NCBI GenBank assembly: GCA_949840935.1
Contig: CATKXX010000006.1
Span: 1-64,000 of the forward strand
Reading direction: 5' to 3'
Length of the DNA: 64,000 nt
Source of the DNA: an uncultured Acetatifactor sp.
GTDB taxonomy: Bacteria > Bacillota > Clostridia > Lachnospirales > Lachnospiraceae
Both the position numbers and the translations under genes were made by a program. Positions within the stretch are counted from its first letter, which is position 1. The number at the start of each line of letters is the position of its first letter. The notes beneath the pieces are model-generated. The model saw only the letters and a list, made by a program, of their open reading frames with translations, did no database searches and had not been told where the DNA came from. Shown here in pieces: positions 33,906-43,077 of the stretch.

Positions 33906-36131
33906 ATGGCCGAGAATAAGAAGGCAGAGCTCCTGGCACCGGCAGGAAATGCGGAGGGCTTTTACGGGGCCGTCCATGCCGGGGCGGACGCTGTCTATCT
34001 GGGCGGCAGCCGGTTTGGAGCCAGGGCGTATGCCGAGAATTTCACAACACAGGAGCTGGTGGAATGTATCCGTTACGGGCACCTTATGGGGCGGCGTATT
34101 TATCTTACGGTAAATACGCTGCTTAAGGAGGATGAGCTTAAGGAACTTTATGAGTACCTTCAACCCTTTTATGAAGCGGGACTGGATGCTGTCATTGTAC
34201 AGGATCTGGGGGTACTTGGCTTTATCCGGGAACATTTTCCGGGAATGAAACTGCACGCCAGTACCCAGATGACTCTCTGCAGCCGTTATGGGGCAGAGCT
34301 CTTAAAAGAGCTTGGAGCCTCCCGGATCGTCCCTGCGAGGGAGCTGAGCCTTCAGGAGCTTTCTGAGATCAAAGGCCGGGTGGATGTGGAGCTGGAAACC
34401 TTTATTCACGGAGCCATGTGCTACTGCTATTCGGGGCAATGCCTTTTCAGCAGCATCTTAGGCGGCAGGAGCGGCAACAGGGGACGCTGTGCCCAGCCCT
34501 GCAGGCTTCCATACCAGGTCAGGACGGGCCGGGGGCAGCAGAGCGGGAGCTGCTATCCTCTGAGTCTGAAAGATATGTGTACCATTGAGCATATTCCCAG
34601 ACTGGCGGAAGCGGGGATCGATTCTTTTAAAATTGAGGGACGTATGAAACGGCCTGAATATACAGCAGGTGTGACGGCGATATACCGCAAATATATCGAT
34701 AGTTATTATGATCTGAGAGAGCAGTTTGGAAAAGAACAGGCGGCAGAGCAGTATCAGGTCTCCCGAAGGGACATGGACATCCTTTCGTCCCTTTACATCC
34801 GAAGCGGGAAGCAGGACGGCTATTACTTCAAACAGAATGGAAGGGAAATGATAACCCTGTCAGATCCTGCTTACAGCGGGAATGACGAAGCGCTTCTGGA
34901 TGAGATCAGAAACCGTTATTTGAAGGAGCGTTTCCGCCTGCCTGTCAATGTTACGGGCTCCTTTGTGGCCGGATGCCCTGCGGAAGTAACCCTGCAGGCG
35001 AAGAGCCTGTCTGTTACGGTGCAGGGCGCCGTGGTGGACAGGGCGCAGAAACAGCCGGTGACGGAGGAAAATGTTAAAAAGCAGCTGGGGAAAATGGGCG
35101 ACAGCGCTTTTGTCCCTGAACGTATGGAATTGACCGTGGGGAAGGATATCTTTTATCCTTTGAAGCAGATAAATGAATTGCGGCGGGATGCAGTGCTTCG
35201 ACTGGAACAGTCAATCCTTGAGAAACATGGCTATGTCCGCCGGGAAGGGCATATGGTGCAGCAGCCCCGGGAAAGCCAAAATCCTGTGGGGGCAGGACAG
35301 AAGAACGGGATAGCGGTCAGTGTCAGGACTTCCGGGCAGCTCCGGGAAGCGGCCGGCTACATGGCGGGGCATCCGGAAAGAAACTTCAGGCGTCTGTATA
35401 TCGACAGCAATCTGCTTCTGGAGCAGCCCGGGGAGACGGTATCTGCCTGCCAGGCGCTTCAGGGTAAGGTGGAGCTGTATATCGCGCTTCCTTATATCCT
35501 GCGGCAGAAAAGCATAAGTATATTGGAGGATGTTTTCAGGCTGGCCGGCCAGTACCCTGTGTTCCACGGTATGCTGGTAAGGTCTCTGGATGAGCTTGCC
35601 TGTGTGCGGGAGTATGGCTGCCGATGCAGGCTGGATGCCAATGTGTACTGCTGGAACAGCGTGGCGCTGGAAGAATTGCAGGCCATGGCGGAGGGATTCT
35701 GCCTGCCGCTGGAATTAAAGGCGGGGGAGCAGAGGAGGCTGCTGGAGGCTTCCGGGAATCTCTGTGGAGGAAAGGGCTTTGAAAAGCTTGTATATGGCAG
35801 GATTCCCATGATGGTGACAGCAAACTGCCTGTGGAAGACCACCGGCAGTTGTGGAGCAAAGGAGGAAGGCTTTGCCGTCCTCACCGACAGGTATCGGAAG
35901 GAATTTCCTGTTGTAAGAAGCTGCCGTTATTGTATAAATATTATATATAACAGTATCCCCCTGTCCCTGCACCAAAGCGCGGAGGAATGGTATAAAAGGA
36001 CGGATATCCGAATGGATTTTACAACGGAGACGGGCGCGGAGACCCTGCAGGCGCTGCGGTGCTTTCTGGAAGATGGGGAGCCGCCCTGCGGCGGATACAC
36101 TACAGGCCATGAGAAACGCGGCGTGGAATAG
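33906..36131 (+). CDS. Peptidase U32 family protein
   Basis: A 741-residue protein. The U32 core occupies about residues 8-330: ELLAPAGNAEGFYGAVHAGA and the U32 signature ETFIHGAMCYCYSGQC, followed by NRGRCAQPCR with iron-sulfur-type cysteines. The later half contains a DUF3656-like insert and a final four-Cys region (SCRYCINIIYN). U32 proteins include RlhA (23S rRNA C2501 hydroxylation) and TrhP (tRNA wobble uridine hydroxylation). The latter roles suit this protein better than a true peptidase, although it carries the peptidase name. Confidence 0.8.
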   Translation: MAENKKAELLAPAGNAEGFYGAVHAGADAVYLGGSRFGARAYAENFTTQELVECIRYGHLMGRRIYLTVNTLLKEDELKELYEYLQPFYEAGLDAVIVQDLGVLGFIREHFPGMKLHASTQMTLCSRYGAELLKELGASRIVPARELSLQELSEIKGRVDVELETFIHGAMCYCYSGQCLFSSILGGRSGNRGRCAQPCRLPYQVRTGRGQQSGSCYPLSLKDMCTIEHIPRLAEAGIDSFKIEGRMKRPEYTAGVTAIYRKYIDSYYDLREQFGKEQAAEQYQVSRRDMDILSSLYIRSGKQDGYYFKQNGREMITLSDPAYSGNDEALLDEIRNRYLKERFRLPVNVTGSFVAGCPAEVTLQAKSLSVTVQGAVVDRAQKQPVTEENVKKQLGKMGDSAFVPERMELTVGKDIFYPLKQINELRRDAVLRLEQSILEKHGYVRREGHMVQQPRESQNPVGAGQKNGIAVSVRTSGQLREAAGYMAGHPERNFRRLYIDSNLLLEQPGETVSACQALQGKVELYIALPYILRQKSISILEDVFRLAGQYPVFHGMLVRSLDELACVREYGCRCRLDANVYCWNSVALEELQAMAEGFCLPLELKAGEQRRLLEASGNLCGGKGFEKLVYGRIPMMVTANCLWKTTGSCGAKEEGFAVLTDRYRKEFPVVRSCRYCINIIYNSIPLSLHQSAEEWYKRTDIRMDFTTETGAETLQALRCFLEDGEPPCGGYTTGHEKRGVE

Positions 36132-36194
36132 GGCCATGACGTGGGCAATTGCTGCGAGCCTGAGGCCTGTAATGCGGAAATGAGGACGATATAA

Positions 36195-37619
36195 ATGCGG
36201 GAATATGTGACGGAATTATCAAAATATTTTATCAACATATGCATGGTCATTTATACATTGGAATGTTTTCTGGTGTTTGCGGATAAATGGGTCAGCAGCA
36301 GGCTTATTTATACTACGCAGAAGATACTGATCTTCCTGATTCAACTGCTGTGCTTTGCAGATCTGATGCTGGTCAGCGGCGATATGCAGTATGTTCTGTT
36401 TTATGCCTTTGTGCAGGTGTTCCTTATCGCCGTCATGGGAATCGTCCCCATGATCTATGAGAACGCGAACAGGCTCCTTTTGAATAACATGTGTATGCTG
36501 GCGGGCGTTGGGCTCTGCATGATATCCAGGCTGTCCTTTAACAAGGCGGTAAAACAGTACATAATCATAATGATCTCCCTGATCGTCGCGCTTACAATCC
36601 CCTATCTGCTTTCCAGGATCCGTTTCTTAAAGAAACTTACATGGGTGTATGCGGCTGTGGGGATCGGGGCTTTAAGCCTGGTTCTTCTCCTGGGGGAGGT
36701 AACTTACGGCTCCAAAATTTCTTTCAGCATCAGGGGAATCAGCTTCCAGCCCTCCGAGTTTGTCAAAATCCTCTTTATTTTCTTCCTTGCAGGCGCCCTG
36801 TGGGAGAAATACAGCTTTGCGCGGGTGGCCGTTACGGCGGTGATCGCGGGGCTCCATGTGATAGTACTGGTAGTGTCCACCGATCTGGGAAGCGCATTGA
36901 TCTTCTTTGTGGGATATGTGTTTGTGGTGTTTGCCGCCACAAGGAATTATCTCTATCTGCTCTGCGGTGCAGTGGGCGGGAGCGGCGCCGCCTATGTGGC
37001 CTACCGCCTGTTCAGCCATGTAAAGACCAGGGTGCTGGCATGGAGGGATCCCTGGACTTATATTGACAATCAGGGGTATCAGATTACCCAGTCGCTGTTT
37101 GCCATCGGCAGTGGAAGCTGGTTCGGCATGGGTCTGCTACAGGGGGATCCCAAGAAAATCCCCAAGGTGGATGCCGATTTCATCTTTTCTTCGGTGTGTG
37201 AGGAGCTGGGTGTTATTTTCGGTATCTGCCTGATATTGATCATGGTCAGCTGTTTCGTAATGATGATGTCTGTGGCGGTAAGGATACGGGATCGCTTTTA
37301 CCAGATGATCGTCTACGGTATCGGCATCATGTACATCTTTCAGATTTTCCTGACAGTGGGGGGCGGCATTAAGTTGATTCCCCTGACAGGGGTGACACTC
37401 CCCTTTATCAGCTACGGCGGGAGCTCGGTCATGACGACCATGATCATGTTCTTTATCATACAGGGCATCTACATTCGGCTGCAGCAGGAAGGAGGCAGGC
37501 ATAATGGCGGGAGAAAAGCGGACAACGCTCCGGGAATGGCAGGAAGGTCAAGACAGCCTGGCAGGGCAGGAAGCATGGCTGGCTCCGGGCGGGCCGACGC
37601 AGCAGGACACAGGGCGTAA
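36195..37619 (+). CDS. FtsW/RodA/SpoVE-family peptidoglycan polymerase
   Basis: A 474-residue protein with about ten membrane helices. SEDS landmarks are ISFQPSEFVKILFIFFLAG and STDLGSALIFFVGY. The C-terminal signature GVTLPFISYGGSSV is intact. The last 38 residues (Gly/Arg/Ala-rich) are encoded in the 116 bp that overlap the next gene in another frame. SEDS proteins polymerise glycan strands with a class B penicillin-binding protein, and here the partner is the overlapping gene. The pairing resembles the FtsW-PbpA pairs of Gram-positives rather than the main divisome copy. Confidence 0.88.
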   Translation: MREYVTELSKYFINICMVIYTLECFLVFADKWVSSRLIYTTQKILIFLIQLLCFADLMLVSGDMQYVLFYAFVQVFLIAVMGIVPMIYENANRLLLNNMCMLAGVGLCMISRLSFNKAVKQYIIIMISLIVALTIPYLLSRIRFLKKLTWVYAAVGIGALSLVLLLGEVTYGSKISFSIRGISFQPSEFVKILFIFFLAGALWEKYSFARVAVTAVIAGLHVIVLVVSTDLGSALIFFVGYVFVVFAATRNYLYLLCGAVGGSGAAYVAYRLFSHVKTRVLAWRDPWTYIDNQGYQITQSLFAIGSGSWFGMGLLQGDPKKIPKVDADFIFSSVCEELGVIFGICLILIMVSCFVMMMSVAVRIRDRFYQMIVYGIGIMYIFQIFLTVGGGIKLIPLTGVTLPFISYGGSSVMTTMIMFFIIQGIYIRLQQEGGRHNGGRKADNAPGMAGRSRQPGRAGSMAGSGRADAAGHRA

Positions 37620-39795
37620 TCCGGGCGGGTCAGCGCAGCAGGAAACCGGACATAATCCGGGCGAGCCAGCGCACCGGGAAACAGGGCGTAATCCGGGCGG
37701 GCTGGCGCAGCAGGAAACCGGACATAATCCGGTCAGCCCGGCGCACCGGGAAACAGGGCGTGATCCGGGCAGTCCGGCGCAGAAGAACACCGGGCATAAT
37801 CCGATCGGCCCGGAGCAGCAGGACACACAGAATTATCCGGATCAGCAGATACGCCAGGAACCCGGCCCGCCCCCGGACATAACAGTACAGCAGGAAACAC
37901 GGTTCACCCCGGTTCATCAGATGCAGCAGGGAACCGGCCCGGACATACCGGCCTGGCGGGAAGCGCCGCCGTCTATCCAGGGGCGTATGGTGCAGCCGCC
38001 GCAACAGGCAGATCGAGACAGGCAGACAGAGCAGATGCAGAAAGATTCAGATCCTATGGTACAGCAGAATCAGGGTACAATGCCGGACAGCCGGACAGGG
38101 CAGGGCCGGAAGGCGGCCACGGGGCCACGGGTGCAGCGGGAACAGGGGCAGAAAGCGGCCTCAAAGGCGCAGGCACAGCAGAGTCAGGGGCGGAAAGCGG
38201 CCTCAAAGGCACAGGCACAGCAGGTACAGAACCGGAAAGCAGCCCCGGGGCCGCAGGTACAGAAGATTCAGAACCGGAAAGCTGCCCCGCGGGCACAGGA
38301 GCGGAAGACAGGAAAACCCCACGGGCCGCAGGAAAACGGGACGGAGAAGCGCAAGGTACGCCCCGGGCGCCATCCCGGTAAATACAGCGCCAACCGGAGG
38401 GAAATCGTCGTATCCTGCAGCTTCTTTCTGGTGCTCTTTGCCGTGATGATCGGTTATCTGGGATACTTCACAGCTACCAGTGAACAGGAAATGATCAATA
38501 ACAGCTATAATTCCCGACAGGAGATTCTTCTGTCCCGGAATTACAGGGGGACTATTTTCTCCAGGGACGGGGAAGTGCTGGCGGAAACCGTCCTGGACAG
38601 GGAACAGAACGAGACAAGAGAGTATCCTTTCGGAAATCTGTTTTCCCATGTCGTAGGATATTCCACACAGGGACGTATGGGAGTGGAGGCCCTCGCGAAT
38701 TATTATCTGATCAATACCAGCACTTCGCTGAACAATAAGGTGGCAAACGATATGGCAGGGGTCAAAAATCCCGGCGATAATGTATATACCACCCTTGATG
38801 TGCAGCTTCAGGAGGTGGCTGATTCCGAATTGGGCATTTACCGGGGGGCAATCGTAGTGACAGAAGTATCCACAGGGAAGGTGCTGGCAATGGTATCCCA
38901 TCCTGATTTTGACCCCAATGAAATACAGGAAATCTGGGATTCCCTGGTCGAAAACGATTCCAGCTCCGTACTGCTCAACCGTGCCACCCAGGGGCTGTAT
39001 CCCCCGGGATCTACCTTTAAGATTGTGACGGCGCTGGAATATATGAGGGAAAATCCTGAAGACTATTCCCGTTATTCCTTTCAGTGCCCTGGCTATTTTA
39101 AAGCCGATGGCAGCCGGATAAACTGTTATCATGGTTCCAGCCACGGGCAGGTGGACTTTTACCAGTCCTTCGCAAAATCCTGTAACGCTTCCTTTGCCAA
39201 TATCGGCATGGGGCTTGATAGGGAAGACTTTGCAGAAACCCTGCGGGAACTGCTTTTTAACGAGGAACTCCCCATGTCCCTCTCTTATGCCAAAAGCAGT
39301 ACGGCCGTTACTCCCGATATCTCCCAGGACAGTATGCTGCAGACTTCCATCGGCCAGGGCCTGACACAGATCACACCTATACATCTGAATATGATCACCT
39401 GTGCCATCGCCAATGACGGTATGCTGATGAGGCCCTACTTCATCGATCATGTGGAGAATGACGCAGGAAACGTCATAAAAACCTTTAAACCATCCTCTTA
39501 CGGAAGGCTGATGAGCGAGGAGGAATCTGCGGCCCTGACACAGCTCATGACGGAGGTGGTGGAAAAGGGCACTGCCCGGAAGCTATCCGGCCTTACCTAC
39601 ACTGCCGCCGGGAAGACCGGTTCCGCGGAATACAATAATATTAAGGGGGACAGCCATGCGTGGTTTACAGGCTTTGCCCCGGCGGAAAACCCCGAAGTAT
39701 GTGTCACGATCATTGTGGAAGGTGCCGGAAGCGGCGGCGATTACGCAGTCCCGATAGCCAAGAGGATATTTGACGCCTATTTCAGGGAAAAATAA
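37504..39795 (+). CDS. Class B penicillin-binding protein with repeat-rich N-terminus
   Basis: A 763-residue peptidoglycan transpeptidase. Active-site motifs are S503-T-F-K506, S559-C-N561 and K704-T-G706. One membrane helix lies at about 300-325 (SCSFFLVLFAVMIGYLGYF). The roughly 295 residues before it are predicted cytoplasmic and low complexity. Six 12-residue units (AQQETGHNPGEP type) are followed by about five units with RKAASKAQAQQ. Such a long cytoplasmic tail is unusual for this family. A GGAGG site precedes the ATG inside ftsW, so the two genes are coupled. Confidence 0.88.
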   Translation: MAGEKRTTLREWQEGQDSLAGQEAWLAPGGPTQQDTGRNPGGSAQQETGHNPGEPAHRETGRNPGGLAQQETGHNPVSPAHRETGRDPGSPAQKNTGHNPIGPEQQDTQNYPDQQIRQEPGPPPDITVQQETRFTPVHQMQQGTGPDIPAWREAPPSIQGRMVQPPQQADRDRQTEQMQKDSDPMVQQNQGTMPDSRTGQGRKAATGPRVQREQGQKAASKAQAQQSQGRKAASKAQAQQVQNRKAAPGPQVQKIQNRKAAPRAQERKTGKPHGPQENGTEKRKVRPGRHPGKYSANRREIVVSCSFFLVLFAVMIGYLGYFTATSEQEMINNSYNSRQEILLSRNYRGTIFSRDGEVLAETVLDREQNETREYPFGNLFSHVVGYSTQGRMGVEALANYYLINTSTSLNNKVANDMAGVKNPGDNVYTTLDVQLQEVADSELGIYRGAIVVTEVSTGKVLAMVSHPDFDPNEIQEIWDSLVENDSSSVLLNRATQGLYPPGSTFKIVTALEYMRENPEDYSRYSFQCPGYFKADGSRINCYHGSSHGQVDFYQSFAKSCNASFANIGMGLDREDFAETLRELLFNEELPMSLSYAKSSTAVTPDISQDSMLQTSIGQGLTQITPIHLNMITCAIANDGMLMRPYFIDHVENDAGNVIKTFKPSSYGRLMSEEESAALTQLMTEVVEKGTARKLSGLTYTAAGKTGSAEYNNIKGDSHAWFTGFAPAENPEVCVTIIVEGAGSGGDYAVPIAKRIFDAYFREK

Positions 39796-39800
39796 AAGGG

Positions 39801-39829
39801 TTGCGTGAAACGTCCGATTAGACTATACT
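39801..39829 (+). promoter_or_regulatory. Promoter of the NUDIX-DUF2953-gerW group
   Basis: TTGCGT (39801-39806), 17 bp, TATACT (39824-39829), about 43 bp before the NUDIX start. Confidence 0.55.
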
Positions 39830-39871
39830 GTGTTTAGGTCAGGGATGTGACCACCGACAGGAGGAATTGCA

Positions 39872-40324
39872 ATGATTGAAGCAACAAGCTGTGGTGGTGT
39901 GGTAATTTTTCGTGGAAAGATCCTGCTTTTGTATAAGAATTTCAAGAATAAGTACGAGGGCTGGGTATTGCCAAAGGGGACGGTCGAACAGGGCGAGGAC
40001 TACAAGGAAACTGCCCTTCGGGAAGTCCTGGAGGAGACGGGAGCGAAGGCTACCATCATTAAGTATGTGGGAACCAGTGAATATTCCTTTGCGGTTCCGG
40101 AGGATATCGTGGAGAAGGAGGTTCACTGGTATCTGATGATGGCAGACAGTTATTACAGTAAACCACAAAAGGAGGAGTACTTTATTGATTCCGGGTTCTA
40201 TAAATATCATGAAGCGTATCATCTTCTGAAGTTTGCCAATGAGAAGCAGATTCTGGAGGACGCATACTCCGAATATCTGGAATTGAAAAAGAATAACTTA
40301 TGGGGCAGCCGGAAATATTTTTAG
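39872..40324 (+). CDS. NUDIX hydrolase
   Basis: A 150-residue pyrophosphohydrolase. The Nudix box is GTVEQGEDYKETALREVLEE plus TGA, with all glutamates present, preceded by WVLPKG. This resembles the Ap4A/diadenosine polyphosphate or MutT-like group, but the substrate cannot be set from sequence. A CAGGAGG site precedes the ATG. A GGGGCAGC/GCTGCTCC stem spanning the stop codon (about 40302-40332) may attenuate downstream transcription. Confidence 0.85.
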   Translation: MIEATSCGGVVIFRGKILLLYKNFKNKYEGWVLPKGTVEQGEDYKETALREVLEETGAKATIIKYVGTSEYSFAVPEDIVEKEVHWYLMMADSYYSKPQKEEYFIDSGFYKYHEAYHLLKFANEKQILEDAYSEYLELKKNNLWGSRKYF

Positions 40325-40367
40325 CTGCTCCATTTTACAGAGACATTTCTAAGGGATCGGGAACTGT

Positions 40368-40691
40368 ATGGCGGAAAGAGTTCGGTATCATTCAAAATTA
40401 TACCTGAGTGAGGGGATTACGGGGAAAAAACTGGATAAGATAAAGAAAAAGCTGGAAAAAAAGCCGTTGCTTTCCGGCGTTTTCCTGATTTCTGTTTCCG
40501 CAAACCCTTCCGACCAGCTCGATATCTTTGCGGCCAGGCAGCTGGTACAGCCCTACTATGAGAAAAACCCGCCCTATGTCATCGGTATCACGGAGAGCCG
40601 GGAGGAGGCGCTATTGCTGGTGGAGCAGATGGTTCAGGAATGTCTGCTGGAGAGAGGTGACTGTGCCCTGAAGGAGTATCTGCTATGCTGA
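40368..40691 (+). CDS. Conserved hypothetical protein
   Basis: A 107-residue soluble protein of alpha-beta appearance (KLYLSEGITGKKLDKIKKKL, GVFLISVSANPSDQLDIF). No named family was recognised. The last four bases overlap the next ATG (ATGCTGA), so it is coupled to the DUF2953 gene. Probably a Lachnospiraceae-specific family of unknown role. Confidence 0.65.
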   Translation: MAERVRYHSKLYLSEGITGKKLDKIKKKLEKKPLLSGVFLISVSANPSDQLDIFAARQLVQPYYEKNPPYVIGITESREEALLLVEQMVQECLLERGDCALKEYLLC

Positions 40692-41842
40692 ATGTGTTTT
40701 TAGAGGTTCTTTCCATATTGGGCATTGTGCTTTTGTGCCTTCTGGGGCTGGTGGTGCTGGCAATCCTTCTGGTACTCTTTTTCCCGGTATCTTACAGGCT
40801 TTCGGCGGAAAAAGATGCGGAGCAGGCCTCTGTCAGCGCCCGTGCCTCCTGGTTGTTTGGCTTCCTTCGTGTCAGCTTCAGCTATCCGGAGCCGGGGAGG
40901 CTTTTAGTAAAGCTCCTTCCCTTCACTGTCTTCGATTCCGGGAAAAAGGCCGGGGATAAATCAAATAAGGCTTCTGAAAGCCGGAACCGCCCCGAGGGTA
41001 CAGGACAGGGCCAGGCTGGAACACAGAGCGCGGGGGCAGGGCAGGATTCGGGAACGGCGAAAGCGGAAGCAGGGCAGAGTCGGGCAGCGGCACAGAGCCA
41101 GGAAGCAGAGCAGGGTAAGGCCGGGACACCGAATGCAGAGGCAGGGCAAAGCCAGGCCGGGACACCGAATGCAGAGGCAGGGCAAGGCCAGGCCGGGACA
41201 CAGGACGCAGAGACAGGGCAGACTCAGCCCGCAGGTCGGGACTCAGGTTCAGCCCGAAACGCCGAAGCAGGGCAGGACGTGGGGACAGGGCCGAATCCGG
41301 CAGCAGGACAGGACGCGGAGGCAGGGCAGAACCCAGACCCGGCCCGGGACGGCCAGCCTGACAGCCCGGACAGTGAAGTTACGGAAGAAAATGCCGGTTT
41401 CCCGCTTTTCAAAAAATTTAAAAAGATAAAGTACACAATTTGCGGCATATATGATAAAATAAAAAATATTTGGGAGAATATATCCTATTATATCGGACTC
41501 CTTCAGGAGGAGGACACAAAGCAGCTTTTTTCCCATGCAGTGTTCCGACTGGGAAAGATATTGAAATGCATCCGCCCCAGACATATACGGGGGCAGTTGC
41601 TGTTTGGCACAGGAGCTCCCGATACCACGGGGTATGCCTTTGGCATATACGGGATGCTGTCGCCATGCCTGGGTAACAGGCTGCAGGTAACGCCTGACTT
41701 TGCCAGGGCGGTTTTGGAAGGCAATCTGTATGCTGCCGGACATATCACAGTTTTTACCGTTTTATGGAATGTCTTTAAAGTACTTATGGATAAAAAATTG
41801 CGGGCCTTTATCAGGAAAATGAAAGCAGGGAGGAAAATGTAG
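40685..41842 (+). CDS. DUF2953-domain membrane protein with internal repeats
   Basis: A 385-residue protein. It has an N-terminal membrane helix (residues about 5-32) and a short DUF2953-like part (WLFGFLRVSFSYPEPGR). About 130 residues of Gly/Gln/Ala-rich repeats follow (units like AGTPNAEAGQSQ), then the main DUF2953 part (HIRGQLLFGTGAPDTTGYAF). In sporulating Clostridia DUF2953 genes lie next to gerW/ytfJ, as here. The repeat block interrupts the domain and seems to be a lineage-specific expansion. Confidence 0.7.
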   Translation: MLNVFLEVLSILGIVLLCLLGLVVLAILLVLFFPVSYRLSAEKDAEQASVSARASWLFGFLRVSFSYPEPGRLLVKLLPFTVFDSGKKAGDKSNKASESRNRPEGTGQGQAGTQSAGAGQDSGTAKAEAGQSRAAAQSQEAEQGKAGTPNAEAGQSQAGTPNAEAGQGQAGTQDAETGQTQPAGRDSGSARNAEAGQDVGTGPNPAAGQDAEAGQNPDPARDGQPDSPDSEVTEENAGFPLFKKFKKIKYTICGIYDKIKNIWENISYYIGLLQEEDTKQLFSHAVFRLGKILKCIRPRHIRGQLLFGTGAPDTTGYAFGIYGMLSPCLGNRLQVTPDFARAVLEGNLYAAGHITVFTVLWNVFKVLMDKKLRAFIRKMKAGRKM

Positions 41843-42265
41843 ATGGCAGATAAGGAAAATCAGTTTCAGGGTGTGGTGGAATCTCTGTTAAAGGGGATGG
41901 ATACGGTGCTTTCTACCAAGACGGTAGTGGGGGAGGCGACACAGATCGGCGATACTATCATACTGCCTCTGGTGGATGTGTCCTTTGGGGTAGGCGCCGG
42001 GGCGGGAAGCAACGGGGAAAAGAATTCCTCCTCCGGAGCGGGAGGCCTGGGCGGCAAAATGACTCCGAGCGCTGTTTTGGTGATTAAAAACGGCTCTACC
42101 AAGCTTGTAAATATCAAGAATCAGGATGCTGTGACCAAAGTCCTGGACATGATTCCCGATATTGTGGAAAGGTTTACCAAGCCCAAGGAACAGAGTGGCG
42201 AGATATCGGATGCGGAGGTAGTGGATATTGCTTTCCCCGGGGACGGAAAGGAAGGTAAGGACTGA
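41843..42265 (+). CDS. gerW: Sporulation protein GerW/YtfJ family
   Basis: A 140-residue protein matching the YtfJ/GerW family: KGMDTVLSTKTVVGEATQIG, then IILPLVDVSFGVGAGAGS, and a final segment LVNIKNQDAVTKVLDMIPDI. In Bacillus the protein is needed for germination with SleB-type lytic enzymes. It starts one base after the DUF2953 stop, behind GGGAGG. It supports a spore-forming or formerly spore-forming host. Confidence 0.88.
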   Translation: MADKENQFQGVVESLLKGMDTVLSTKTVVGEATQIGDTIILPLVDVSFGVGAGAGSNGEKNSSSGAGGLGGKMTPSAVLVIKNGSTKLVNIKNQDAVTKVLDMIPDIVERFTKPKEQSGEISDAEVVDIAFPGDGKEGKD

Positions 42266-42326
42266 CAGGCATCTGAACGGCGGCCGATGAATATAATAGA
42301 GTGAAGATTCCCTGGATAATTGTTTC

Positions 42327-42467
42327 ATGAAGAAGATGATTGGATGTGTTGCCTTCCTGGTTGCAATCGGTATGCTGATCATGCTGATCGCGCATAACCG
42401 GCTGATTGGACTGATCATTATTGCTCTGTTATTGTTTGTCGGATATATTTGTGTCTGCAGCGACTAA
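42327..42467 (+). CDS. Small membrane protein
   Basis: A 46-residue frame, almost entirely hydrophobic after MKKM, with two short membrane segments around a polar AHNR turn (VAFLVAIGMLIMLIAHNR; LIIIALLLFVGYI). It fits neatly between gerW and the J-domain gene. No strong Shine-Dalgarno is seen before the ATG, so expression is uncertain. Confidence 0.4.
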   Translation: MKKMIGCVAFLVAIGMLIMLIAHNRLIGLIIIALLLFVGYICVCSD

Positions 42468-42480
42468 GAGGTTGATTCTA

Positions 42481-43008
42481 ATGATTGATTGGGACGAGAT
42501 AAACAGGGCGGAGAGTATCGATGAGCTGAATGATATCAAGCTCTGGCTGTTTCAGGAGAATGTACGTCTGGAAAACGAGAGGAAGGAGCTTGCCCTTTCT
42601 CAGGAGAGATTTACCAGTGAACATGTAAAGCTTCGCCAGGAGCTGGACGAGCTGAACCGCAGGACGATGATGGAACAGAAGCGCCTGAAGGAGGAAACCC
42701 TTTTCTTTGAGAAAAAGATGGAAATCCTTCAGGACGGCTTTAAGCATCTGGATGAGGACAGACGTTCCCTGGAGCGCCAGAAGCAGCAATTTGCGGCGGA
42801 AAAGCTCAGAATATCCGGCCAGGCCAGAGGGCCGGCCTCCGAGGAAGCTGTAAAGCTTTTATTCAGGGGCGCCAATAACACCCTGGCACTGAGAAAGAGG
42901 TATCGCGATCTGGTAAAAATCTTTCATCCTGATAATATGTTTGGGGATGAGGAGCTGGTGCAGATGATCAACCGGGAATATATGAAACGAAAAGAAAAAG
43001 AGCAGTGA
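42481..43008 (+). CDS. Coiled-coil protein with C-terminal J-like domain
   Basis: A 175-residue protein. Residues about 5-125 form a charged coiled coil. The end carries a DnaJ-like helix II with the diagnostic His-Pro-Asp at 149-151 (LVKIFHPDNMFG), then a short helix III (LVQMINREYMKR). The J domain is incomplete at the N-terminal side and no Gly/Phe or zinc region exists. It may recruit DnaK to a specific partner held by the coiled coil. The start is ATG 42481 behind AAGAGG. Confidence 0.65.
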   Translation: MIDWDEINRAESIDELNDIKLWLFQENVRLENERKELALSQERFTSEHVKLRQELDELNRRTMMEQKRLKEETLFFEKKMEILQDGFKHLDEDRRSLERQKQQFAAEKLRISGQARGPASEEAVKLLFRGANNTLALRKRYRDLVKIFHPDNMFGDEELVQMINREYMKRKEKEQ

Positions 43009-43020
43009 TTCTGCTCTTTT
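42996..43020. terminator. Bidirectional terminator between the J-like gene and rpmB
   Basis: AAAAGAGCAG-TGATT-CTGCTCTTTT, a perfect 10-bp stem with T-rich sequence on both outer sides. The stop codon of the plus-strand gene lies in the loop. It can serve both converging genes. Confidence 0.7.
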
Positions 43021-43077
43021 CAATTCTGCTCTTTTTATTTAAGCTTCCATTTAAGCCTCAAATTTGCTGTCAGGCCG

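Noticed and set aside
38203..39450. 415-codon antisense frame opposite the penicillin-binding protein
   Set aside because: The sense strand has intact SxxK, SxN and KTG motifs; the antisense product is compositionally odd.
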